NCBI GenBank assembly: GCA_051530055.1
Contig: CM121342.1
Span: 1,798,001-1,862,000 of the forward strand
Direction of reading: 5' to 3'
Length of the DNA: 64,000 nucleotides
Source of the DNA: Neoechinorhynchus agilis
Taxonomy: Eukaryota > Acanthocephala
Both the position numbers and the translations under genes were made by a program. Shown here in pieces: positions 54,142 to 64,000 of this stretch. Position 1 is the first letter of the stretch, and every line of letters begins with the position of its first letter. Below the pieces are notes generated by a model. It ran no database searches. It was given only the letters and a program-made list of their open reading frames with translations, and was not told the DNA's origin.

Positions 54142-57100
54142 TTAATGGACGTCGATCCTAAACTCATACTCCTGATCCAGACCAATAAAAGTATCACTCA
54201 TGAGTTGAAATGTGAGTTTATCTGCGCCAGTAGACGGTGTGAACGTTACTTGAACTTTTTGATGCTGTCGTCGTCCCATATTAAATCGTTTAAGTGCAAC
54301 CAGTTCGTCATTTGTGGCAAGAACGCAAATCCATCCGCCGTCGTATTTCAAGTTCGAAAATAGCCGCGTTAAATGACAAACGAGTAAGTATTTCTTTTGC
54401 GAAGATAGAGACACTAACGATTCACAAGACTTGTTGCTTTCAACGTCAATGAAATCAAAATTTAGTTGAAGAAGAGGAATTTGAAGAAGACGTTGATAAA
54501 TCTGGTTCACCTGGCACACCTTAAAATGTTTCTTAAGAAACTCACGACTATCCTTTCTTGATTGCACGTAGAAAGCAAGTTCGGGTAGGGTCTTGAGATT
54601 CAATTCCTCGATGCTGGTTTCGTCCATCATAGTCCGGAGTTCATTTTCGTAGATCCAAATAGCTTGTTTGGTCATTTGCATGATGATAACAATGAGAAGT
54701 GAAGTGTTCAGAAAAGCATGATTGGCTGATACGTCCAAAGCGGCTTGGAGAACTCGGTATATTTGGTCAATAACACTCTTGAGGTCAGTTCGAAAATCAG
54801 AAATGGGCATTTCGGATCGCGAGAAATGCGCTTGTAGAAGAAGAAACGTTTTTGTGTTTGGAGACTCGAAATCGGGATTCTGGATACTCAACGGGAGAGC
54901 GTTAGCGAAGTCCGCACACAGTTTGTCTTCATTGTGACGGACGGGCAATTCTGAGAACTCTTTAGCATCACTTACTAGCTTTAACACTTCAGTCAGTGAC
55001 ATTTGCTCGACTAACTTTGTTCGAAACAAATAGAGTGTTTCATGAGAAAGATAATAATAGGATGCAATCGCACCATAGACGGTCGTAGTGATTTCTTCAT
55101 CATCCAATCGTTCAACACATCCGGACGAGACGAGTTGGTCCAATGTGGATCTAACGAGTTGGTCTAGAAAAGTGTTAAGTTCCGAAAGGTTGTCGAGTTT
55201 ATAGTAACTCGGATTTCGAAGGAGTCTTCTAAAGAAATAAGTCCATGTGAGATAATCGATGGCATCCGCCACGCTTGTGACGGTAAGAGTAGCCACTTCG
55301 GCGTTCAAATGATCTGGAAGGACTTGAAGAAGACTCGATTCAACAGGAAACGGTTCATACAGAAACTTTTTATAAAAGTCTTTTTTTGTGTCCTGAACCA
55401 TAATCACAGCAACTCCACTTGTATCAAATTGAGGACGTCCTGCTCGACCCATCATTTGAAGGACGTCCGTGATTGGGTAATCAACGTATTTGTGAGTTTT
55501 CCCGTCGTAAAACTCAGTTCCTTTGACGACCACCAAATGAGCAGGTAAATTCACCCCCCATGCAAGAGTCGCTGTACTCACAAGAACTTGAATCTTGCAT
55601 TCACTAAACAGATTTTCAACTATTTTCCGATCGCGATCACAAAGACCGGCGTGATGAAGCCCAATTCCAAAAGCAAGGCACAAATGGAGATTTGGATCAC
55701 GAATTAAACTTGTGAAATTTGCTAATTCATCCTCTGGCATATGAAGCCAGTGTTTAGGACAACCATCAGCAGCTAGATGAGAAACAAGATCCAGAGCCGT
55801 AAGACGGGTTTGTCGCCGCGATGCCACGAACACAATAGCTGGCTTATTTGGAGAATAAGTTCGAATCGCGTGATAGCATGGTTTGTTCATTAAAGCCATC
55901 CTTGGGCAGTAATGTTCGCCAGGATAACCGGATATGTGTGCTTCTAAAGGAACCGGTCTCACAGAACTTCTAAAATTGTACAAACCACAGCTATGCGGTT
56001 TAATCCCCAACCAATCACCAAGATCAACTGCGTTGGCAACGGCAGTGGAAAGACCGATGAGACGTGTCGTTTGATGTCGATGAGCAGTTACATAGTTTGC
56101 CCGACTGACAATCGCCTCCAACACAGGCCCTCGATCTTCCCCCAATAAATGAATTTCGTCAATAATCACGAGAGCAACTCGTCCTACATACTCTCTCGAT
56201 CTCCACATTCTGCTCACCCCGTCCCATTTCTCAGGGGTAGTTACTATAATATCTGCGTTTTGCAGCTGTTTCCAGTTTGGAGTGTAATCGCCAGTAAGTT
56301 CAACCACTTGCTTATCAAGAACATCCTTGAATCTCTTACCCCAGTCGTTTACTCTTTCCCGCACCAGAGCTTTCATGGGAGCCACGTACACAGCTTTGTA
56401 TCCTGGAGATTTTGTGAACAAACGTAGAATAGCGATTTCAGCAACGATGGTCTTTCCAGAGCCTGTTGGTGCGCCCAATAGGACATTTGAGTCCGTGTGG
56501 TATAGACAATGAAATAATTGCGTTTGAATGGGATTAAACGTTTCAAAATTTTGATAAAGTAGTTCAAATCGATTGTTGTTAAGAGCAGTTTTTGGAAGAG
56601 GGGTAAGTGGAAGTAATTCAGTGTGTGGCCGGTGGTATTCTGGTAGGATTAGATGCTGAAAGGAAACTGGACACGTCTGATCGGTTCCAAAGAATCGATC
56701 GGAACAGCAACGTAGTAAATACTGTGAAGGAAGAGGTTCGGATATTGGAATAGTAAATGATACTGATTGAATGTACTCGATGCGAACTTGCTTTTTGTTG
56801 AATACTATCGACTGGGAATGATAGATAAAATCGGTTATCGGGTCTTCTAGCCACAGCCAAAAAATTGACGAAGAGCTGCCGTGATGAGCGTCACTCCATT
56901 TAAATGCTGGAGTTAGAGAAACAGATATTTTGAGCACTGAGCGCGTCAATGGTTGAACTGAAATTACTTGAATATCGAGTTGAGGTAAATGAGTGCATAG
57001 ACGCTTCAAATGATGAGCCATTTGCATTTGATGAACGATTCCGCCGAGTTCTTGTGCGCTCATTTCCATAATGACGTCTGGAGTAAGGTTAGACTGTTCA

Positions 57101-60100
57101 ACTTTGATTATCATTTCACATGGAGCGTTCAGTTGGCGTAAACTATAGTGATTCTTGGTTATTGACAAGGGAAGACTTTGAAAAGATGATCAAATACGCA
57201 AGAGTTCAAGGTTCATCGGGTAATTTCTCTAACAAGAACCACTACCGTGCAAAGGACTAAAAAAGTGCCAGCAACGCTGTTGAAATGCTCTTGCCATCAG
57301 AAGACACCGCGATGCCATGAGTGCTCGATTTCGTTTTATTGCAATCAGAAACAACGCCCTTAGAATTCGTCCAGCATTTTGACTTACATAATTGATATCA
57401 GCATTTAAAGAATGAGTTTTTACTTCTGCTTGGCTCATGTATGCCTGAATAAGAACAAAGGCCTTTGTGTCACCAGTAGTGGCCTGAGCAGCTTTTGCGA
57501 GCGGAATCTCGCACTCATCTTCATAAAGTCGATCCAGTTCAGCTGTCTCATCGTCCCGGACTTTTAGTTGTCTAAACTCTGATGCATTTGCAACGAGATC
57601 AAGGACGTCTGAATCAGTCATCAGAACTGAATCCATCCGTTCATTAATTAATTCGATTGTTTCATATCGAATGTAGAAATGGCTAGCAATCCGTCCCAAA
57701 TCCGTAGCGAACAAGTATTCGTTTAGAGGATCGAAGCGAACCATTTTAGCTTCTTCAAGAGCATTAACAGTTTTTAAAACAACATTTCGGCGATATAAAG
57801 CAAGATTTGGATCATTTGATAAGTCTGCAAGCGTTAGGCCGTAGGCTTGTGGATTAGAAAGTAAACGTACGTAAAAGTAAGTATCAGACAACCAACGGAC
57901 AGCTTCATCGACACTGGTGACAGTTCCCAAAACAATTTCAGCATTCAGCCAATCAGCGAGTGAATTCAAAAGTTTGCTCTCGATTGGATTTTGTCGCATT
58001 GCTAATTGAATATAGCTTTGGAATTTATCTCGAGTGGTTATGATGATTCCGTGCCCACGATTGTCGAACTGGGGTCTGCCTGCTCGTCCGAATATCTGAA
58101 GAACATCTAAAATTCCGATATCCACAAATGCTCCTTTTTTCGATTCGTAAATTTCTGTGCCTTTTATGAGCACGGCGTGAGCGGGTAGATTGATTCCCCA
58201 AGCAAGTGTAGCCGTTGAGACGAGAACTCGGGTTTTGCTTCTTCGAAAAAGTTTCTCAACCAACATTCGGTCGCTTCTCACCATGCCTGCATGATGTATT
58301 CCTACTCCGTGTTGAAGGAGATTGTAAAGAGCTCGATGTTGGATGTTTGAGGGTAGGCGTTCTCCTGACATTGCTTCAGATATAATACTAAGCTTTTGTC
58401 TAAGGAATTGATCGACTAAATACGTGGCTGTTCGAAGTGTGGAATTTCTTGAATGGACAAAAACGATCACTTGGTTGTTTTGTCTCACTTCAGCCAATAC
58501 TTCTTGAAAGCAGATTTCGTCAAAAAGTCGCTGGCGGCCCAAAAGATCAGTCGAGGTGTTAATGCCGATGTATGTTTGATCCAGTGGAACCGGACGAAAG
58601 CCTTCGTCAAAATAAAAAAGTCCTTTATATGGGTTCACTCGAAGAAACTCAGCAACATCGATGTAATTGGGAAGAGTGGCGGATAAGCCAACGATTCGGA
58701 TTGGTCGTTGGTATCGCTCGACTTGTCTTAACGTTCTTGCCACAATGCACTCAATCACAGGTCCTCGATCATCTTGTAAAAGATGAATTTCGTCGATAAT
58801 TATAAGCTTAACTAATCTCACAAATGAATCATCGCCTTCAGCACCAGTAATTTTTCGGGTGATAACGTCCCATTTCTCTGGAGTGGTCACAATCAACTGA
58901 GTCTCTTGCATCTCCCTTTTGGTAAGTTGCATGTCTCCTGTTAACTCTCTAACTCTTATGTCGCCGAGTTTTGATAAACGGTCGGAGAAGTTCTCAGTCA
59001 TTTCAGCTGCAAGAGCCTTCATAGGTGCCACATAGACTATTTTAAACGCATCTTTGTCGATAACAGGAAGCCGAGTGAATTTCTTAACGATATTAAGAAT
59101 CGCCAATAAAGCGACGTTTGTTTTCCCTGCTCCAGTCGGGGCACAAACCAGCAAATTAACATTACTTTCATTGTAAGCTGCATTAAATACAGTACTTTGA
59201 ATCGTATTGAGGTGGGAATGGGCAAATACTGAACTCAAAATCGGGTCGTTAAGTTCTGCGATTTCGATCTTAGGAACCGGGTGACTTTGGAATCGATTCG
59301 CTGGAGCCGGAATGTGTATCCGTTCGAACGTGTCTCTAATACGGTGACTGGCGTTCGCAGGAAGAGCTAAAGATGCACCAGCGTGTTGCATGAATGCACC
59401 ACGTGAATCAAATACAAATGGATAGCTTGGAATAACTTTTAGAGGTAAAACTTTCTCAATAACCGTTTCCCTTTTTAATTCAGTTGTCAATTGAGCGTAC
59501 CGTTCATTTTTGAACGTCTTACCCTTCATTTCCCTCTTCAATTTTTTATTTACCTTAACGTCGGCTTCTGTTCTTACCAATGGCCGCAATTGCTGGTTTG
59601 GTTTCTTTAAAGATTCTAATATCACAGCGCGGTTAGTTACCAATTCAGAAACCAATTCAATTCGATCGTAGCCCAATAAATTTACAAGACTATCTTCAAT
59701 GTCTATATTAGATTCGATTACTGTAATAACCGGATCGAACATGTCTTCACAACCGTTCAATCGATCCATCAACCATTGACGACCGTACTGCTTAGGTTTT
59801 ACGACATCCACTTTATTCTTTTTTCGTATTTTTTCTAAAATTCTGTCTGCGATAACATAATCTTTTTTGAGTTCGTTAATTTTTGGAACCTCCATAGAGA
59901 ATTCCTCTTCTTTGAAATCGAGGTTTCCTTTGACATGTTTAAGAGAAATGCTATCAAGAACATCAACGGTTACATCGTCTACAGAGTCAACAATTGTAGA
60001 CCTAATCTTTTCTCTGAACTTTTGAACCTCATCTGGGCATAAATGTTTAGTGCCACGCCTGAATTCAAAAGCTTCTCTTTTGATAACCTTCTCTTTTTGT

Positions 60101-60165
60101 TCCTGTTCGTCAAATAATTCATTACGATAGAGGTCAGTAAATTTTTTACATTTTGAACCCTTCAT
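54142..60165 (-). CDS. ASCC3: Activating signal cointegrator 1 complex subunit 3 (ASCC3/Slh1), tandem Ski2-like helicase
   Basis: Two very long exons (60165 to about 57,240 and about 57,130 to 54142) encode close to 1,980 residues (human about 2,200; the N-terminus is shorter). ASCC3 is the helicase that splits collided ribosomes and assists AlkBH3 repair. Cassette 1 has 'CAPTGAGKTNVALL' (near residue 345), 'IIDEIHLLQDDRGP', 'GLSATLPNY', 'VSTATLAWGINLPAH' and 'QIFGRAGRPQFD'. Cassette 2 has 'GAPTGSGKTIVAE', 'IIDEIHLLGEDRGP', 'VSTATLAWGVNLPAH' and 'QMMGRAGRPQFD'. Both carry Sec63 regions after them. The intact second cassette and segments such as 'GYPGEHYCPRMALMNKP' and 'VRHNEDKL' separate it from Brr2, whose second cassette is degenerate. 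The link between exons at 57,130-57,245 contains two stops, and I found no in-frame GT-AG pair. The first in-frame ATG (60,165) is taken as start. Confidence 0.92.
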
Positions 60166-60290
60166 TTCCAAAATCTATCTTAAATGGCACGTTGGACTTC
60201 GTAATATTCATGGAAATTCTTTAATGTTTAGTTTCCCATCCCTTCCTGGGTATATTTTCCCTTTTTTGGTACACTAGAAAGTGATTAAAC

Positions 60291-60355
60291 CACGGGAGGG
60301 ATATGAGGACGGTGAGGGATTCGTACAAACTCTTAACCGTGTGATGGTTAAGGGT
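60291..60355 (+). repeat. Conserved ~100-nt motif, copy 3 (3' half only)
   Basis: GGGAGGGATATGAGGACGG, then TGAGGGATTCGTACAAACTC, then TTAACCGTGTGATGGTTAA, which is a perfect 6-bp hairpin with an 8-nt loop. The alignment with copy 1 (11,833-11,896) is continuous. The 5' half with the TGATGA box is absent. Confidence 0.5.
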
Positions 60356-60863
60356 ATTAAGTGATTCAATGACTTCTCCAATATGAGAGATCGATATCTA
60401 CAGATCTGCTTAGTCCCGTAGCACTCGTGTATATTAACGAACTAAACAAGCCAATGCTCAATATTCGTTCTCGTTCAAAGTAGGAAATGTCTCTGGAAGA
60501 AAGAAAACGTCAGCACCGACGTCATGATGAAACTATGAAGGACTGCAAGCTTCTATAATGTTGAATCATCTTGCGAAATACTATTTGATTTTCCAGCTGC
60601 ATGATTGATCCCTTGCGTTTAGAAGGAAACAAAGCCAGATAACTGCTCTTTCCACACTTCAATGTTCGCTACTTTAAAACGCACTTCATCACTCCACGCG
60701 CCTTTGTAGATTCCTGAGGAAGCCTTGAGATGGCGAAAACTCGAAAATAAAGATTTTCCATTAAAAACGTGATAATGTTAAATAAGAATTTCGTTTTGGA
60801 AAAATTATGGCATTCGTGTTAATTAGGATTTTAGCGATCATTAAAGATAAAATTTTTTTTTAT

Positions 60864-61622
60864 TTAGTGATCCAAAGTTTTGATTAGAACTCCGTTAAGT
60901 ATTTCTACTTGTTTATCGTTGAGCTTTAGCGCCATGGAAAGCGCTTTCGAGATGTACGGACGCTGTGATTGATTATGAAGTTGGTTACTTTCACAGACGA
61001 AATCTATACCTCTTTATGGTCGGAACGTAAAAACTTCATAAACAGAACTTTTAAATGTTCAACTGAATCTAAATCCTGTGCTGTTTGACAAGATTTGTCT
61101 GTTTGAACAACAGAATGAATATCGTCAGGAATGGTATGAACGTATAGCATAGATCGAAACAGTTTCTCGCTCTCGGAAATCACTTCATGTGCCCTTTTAA
61201 GTTCATCATTTGCCAGTCTTATGGTCATTTCGCGTTGTTTTAACTATACAGATTTTTTAAGGGTCGATTAAATGAAACCTACTTTCAGCCTAAGATCCAC
61301 ATTGACCTCTTTTAATTTATCGATTTCGTCAGATAATTCCTAAATATCAACATGAACGTTTTAAGGCACATATTGTACATTTGTGACAATCAACCTGTTG
61401 AGTTTTGTCAATGCCATGACTGAGTGGAATCTCCGTGAATGAGTCAAATCGATTTGCAATCGTTTGATTAGCAATATTTCCAATGATCGTTTTTGCACCA
61501 TTAGATCCATCAACCATATAGTGCCGACAAAGTTCATTTATGCTACGCAAATAGTGGGAATAAAACGAATTTTGTTCTTGTAAATTAACACGCATACTTT
61601 CTACCAAATGAATTATCAGCAT
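60864..61622 (-). CDS. Small coiled-coil protein with a GRIP-type C-terminus
   Basis: Four exons (61622-61395, 61339-61283, 61243-61010, 60962-60864), all in phase 0 with GT-AG introns of 39-55 bp, give 205 residues. The middle is a coiled coil ('LSDEIDKLKEVNVDLRLK' continuing into 'REMTIRLANDELKRAHEVI'). The end, 'VEHLKVLFMKFLRSDHKERP' then 'YISKALSMALKLNDKQVEIL', matches the pattern of GRIP domains (EYLKNVxxxFL...LLPVIxxxLxLxxEE), which bind Arl1 and bring golgins to the trans-Golgi. The invariant Tyr of that motif is His here, so Arl1 binding is uncertain. It is very short for a golgin, and further 5' exons may exist. GTGTAG lies 3 nt before the ATG; AATAAA overlaps the stop codon. It lies 0.7 kb upstream of ASCC3 on the same strand. 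Confidence 0.6.
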
Positions 61623-62335
61623 ATTCTACACCATTCTCATTATTTTTACGTTCTATCGATTCAGATGAAAATTTTCTTTTCAACATATTCAGCATTCTAA
61701 TTTCTGCTATACTGGAATTAGAATTCTAAAATGACAAAGTTGCAAAAACACGATAGGAAGCAGCTTGGGGACATTGATTTACGATAGCTTTCATGAAATT
61801 AGAAAAGAACTGAGAAAATCAAGTAGTTTTACTCACGATATTTGACGTTTCTGATCGGCAGTGCGCTAATCGTACTATATATAATATTGGTTTTGATGGT
61901 TACCGTGGAAACGATTTGCAATCATAGCTTGCATTTAATGACGTTAGTCTATAAAGGTTTGACCATTGATTTTAAATCTGAGTGTTTCATAAACTTAATT
62001 AAAGGAGCATTTACCATACCTTTGATTGAGGCAAAGGCTCAAACATTGAAATCTTGTGGCTGCAAAATCACCTGAGATTTGTCCTTATGAGTTTGAGACG
62101 GGCGACGGCATACCCGGCGGTGTTGCTGTGTATAACATGCCGGGTAAAAAGATAAACCCTATATTACTGGTCCCGAAATAGGACTTTATTATTAAAATAA
62201 GAAGGGACGACTTGGATACTATTCTTTATCGAGATGCGTCAAAAATATATTACAATGAATTCATGTCCCACGAAACTCACCATTACGCGTGATCGCATGA
62301 TTAAAAAGTAATAAATATGCGATTTAACGTTTTGT
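61623..62335. other. Intergenic region and 3' flank of the RTE-type LINE
   Basis: The left part is AT-rich and non-coding as far as I can see. From about 62,090 to 62,335 the sequence is probably the 3' untranslated part of the LINE (minus strand). It includes CCGGCATGTTATACACAGC next to an inverse CGCCGGGTATGCCG that can form a hairpin. I see no clear tandem tail or target-site duplication. Confidence 0.4.
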
Positions 62336-62337
62336 TA

Positions 62338-64000
62338 TTGTATTGTATGCAAAGGTACTTTCCTACGTTGCACCGTAGGTATAAGCCCGTCAAATAGAAT
62401 TAGACTCCGCAAGGGATCTAAAATACACGACAGCAGTCCTGTTATGCGGCAATTCGCGTCTCTTAAAATCAGGTCATCGTATGTACGACAGTTCCCTTTG
62501 CCTTTACGATACAATGTCGTTGGCTTCCAGAAAAGGAACTGTTGCACGGCCTGTGGGCAAGACGCCTCGGACCGAATTATATTGCCCGTGAACTGCAGTC
62601 GTCTGCGGCGCAAATATTTACTGGGCGGTTGGACTCCGGCTCTCTTATACAGTGCTTTGTTGGTCACTTTATCTGACCATCTGACCTTGAACGCCGCACG
62701 TAAGAGAGATGAATGATTTTGGTCCAACTGCCTCGTCGCCGTTGGTGACAGTGTCCAGGTCTCTGCATTGTAGTAGAGAATGCTCTCAATTAGAGTCCTG
62801 AACAGCTGCGAACGGAGTTCATCTGGCAAAGACTCACTGTCAAACAGTGGTTTAAGTTGCCCCATTGCTCTCCAAACTATAGCTCTCCGTCGGCTGACAT
62901 CCGCACTCAACTCAAGAACGACAGCTCCCAGATAGACATACCGCTCTATCTGTTTTAATTGCCCAACGCCATTCGGCCCTTCGCCAGAGACTGTATGCGC
63001 GACATGCGGAATCGTCTTTTTCGAGTTGATGATCAGACCAATCGTACTCGCCCTCTCGCACAGTCTATTTAGCATGCGTTGAGCTCCTTCGACTGTTGAG
63101 GACATCAATACGATGTCGTCGGCATATGCCATGTAGGAGGCGCGTATCTCAGGATACCTGCGACCTCTTTTCCTCAACAGAAGAAATCCATCTTCATTAT
63201 TCGGTAGTGCCCATCTCATTACCCAATCAAGCACCAAGATGAAGAGGAAAGGAGCAAATGAGTCGCCCTGCAAAACACCTGAAGTGGTGGAAAAGTATTC
63301 TGTCAAACCGTCAGCTATCTTTGCGGCGGACCTTGTGTTTTTATATAATGCTATAACGGATGTGGCAATGATCGACGGCACTCCATACTCCTTTAAGATA
63401 CTGCCAATCATCGTTCGATTTACCGAATCGAAAGCTCGACGGAAATCAACAAATACCAGCGTCACATCCGTTTGATGAATTCGTGCTTCTTCGAGGATCC
63501 TCCTCAAAGTAAATATGTGCTCTGTGGTGTCTCGACCTATTCTGAAGCCGTTCTGTTCAATTCTCCGAAACGGTTCGAGGATTGGCTTAATTCGGCGTCT
63601 CAAAATGCTGCTGAAAAGTTTTGCCGTGTTGGACATCAAGGATATACCTCTGTAGTCCTCCATCTTTGTCGAGCAGCATTTCTTGGAGATCATTGTTAAA
63701 TGCGCCGTTTGCCAGATTTGAGGTACTGAGCCACCATTCATTATGCCATTCATTATCGGTATGATTTTTCTGGCAATAGATTCAAACCTCAGTACCTCTG
63801 CCATTATCCCATCTGGGCCTGATGCACGTCCCGCACGCATCATTTTCGCCGCAGCGATCGCTTCCTTCACGGAAATCGGTCCAGTTAAGTATGCCTCAGT
63901 GCTTGGGACGATTGTGCCTTTTGGAAATGCAGGACTCACTTCCAAAGACGATAATGGCGAATTGAGAATTTCCGCAAAATAATTTGCGATTCTCTTTTTT
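62338..64000 (-). mobile_element. RTE-type LINE, reverse transcriptase and C-terminus, open to the window edge
   Basis: A minus-strand frame of more than 550 codons stays open to base 64,000, so its start lies outside the window. RT motifs are in order: 'ASGPDGI', 'YRGISLMSNTAKLFSSIL', 'QNGFRIGRDTTEHIF', 'VFVDFRRAFDSVNR', 'GVLQGDSFAPFLF', the catalytic 'AYADDIVLMSS', and the C-terminal 'YLRRRRLQFTGNIIR'. The spacing and 'DFRRAFDS...LQGD' style fit the RTE/BovB side of the LINEs. The upstream text reads 'YFAEILNSP', the usual linker between endonuclease and RT. All catalytic aspartates are present and the visible part has no stop, so this copy is young or recently active. The expected endonuclease cannot be checked here. 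Confidence 0.88.

Noticed and set aside
54142-60165. Brr2 (SNRNP200) instead of ASCC3
   Set aside because: Cassette 2 has intact helicase motifs and ASCC3-specific segments (for example 'GEHYCPRMA' and 'VRHNEDKL'), whereas Brr2 has a degenerate second cassette.
61842-62075. 77-codon hydrophobic plus-strand frame
   Set aside because: It begins at a non-ATG codon, composition reflects AT-rich sequence, and it lies in the probable LINE 3' flank.

Overview
The window is nuclear DNA of an invertebrate animal. It is AT-rich, its protein-coding exons are split by short introns (mostly 43-100 bp, GT-AG), and it carries metazoan genes: Integrator subunit 7, a GRASP Golgi-stacking protein, CHMP6, a class-III eIF4E and ASCC3. 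Much of the rest is satellites, non-LTR and Penelope-type retroelement remains and fold-back elements. In most genes a 3' splice acceptor lies 0-10 nt before the start codon. This is what spliced-leader trans-splicing leaves, and at least one gene pair is spaced like an operon. I cannot name the species or phylum; trans-splicing would fit several (rotifers, acanthocephalans, flatworms, some crustaceans, cnidarians, tunicates and others).  Layout. 1-6.3 kb: a ~190-bp satellite interrupted twice by copies of one retroelement, the larger beside an ACC/GAC-rich repeat. 7.4-9.3 kb: secreted peptidylglycine-amidating lyase (PAL, +), convergent with a GRASP gene (9.4-11.2 kb, -), the two sharing overlapping polyadenylation signals. 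12.3-17.0 kb: INTS7 (+), whose last intron is filled by a ~315-bp higher-order minisatellite. 17.5-18.4 kb: Penelope-like element remnant. 18.9-19.7 kb: unknown acidic protein with a candidate 18-nt intron. 20.3-21.5 kb: decayed midasin (MDN1) piece. 24.3-25.4 kb: Angel/CCR4-type nuclease. 27.6-29.3 kb: unknown basic protein. 31.9-33.9 kb: a Cys-rich last exon followed 70 bp later by hexokinase. 34.3-35.6 kb: a secreted Cys-rich protein and CHMP6 (both -). 35.7-39.8 kb: fold-back elements and Penelope fragments. 40.5-41.3 kb: eIF4E3-like gene. 41.6-48.6 kb: a dimeric ~327-bp satellite split by a ~3.9-kb LINE insertion. 49.0-49.6 kb: ML/NPC2-like secreted lipid-binding protein. 50.4-52.1 kb: an unknown gene and a possible APC7-like gene (-). 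54.1-60.2 kb: ASCC3 helicase (-). 60.9-61.6 kb: small GRIP-domain protein (-). 62.3 kb to the end: RTE-type LINE (-) running off the window.  The genes are mostly unrelated housekeeping genes: RNA processing and RNA quality control (INTS7, ASCC3, Angel, eIF4E3), Golgi and endosome function (GRASP, GRIP protein, CHMP6), glycolysis (hexokinase) and secreted products (PAL, ML protein, Cys-rich protein). For the spliced gene models that I worked out exon by exon, total coding length is a multiple of three, which supports the boundaries. The exception is ASCC3, whose single internal junction I could not resolve. I found no CRISPR array, rRNA gene or convincing tRNA gene.
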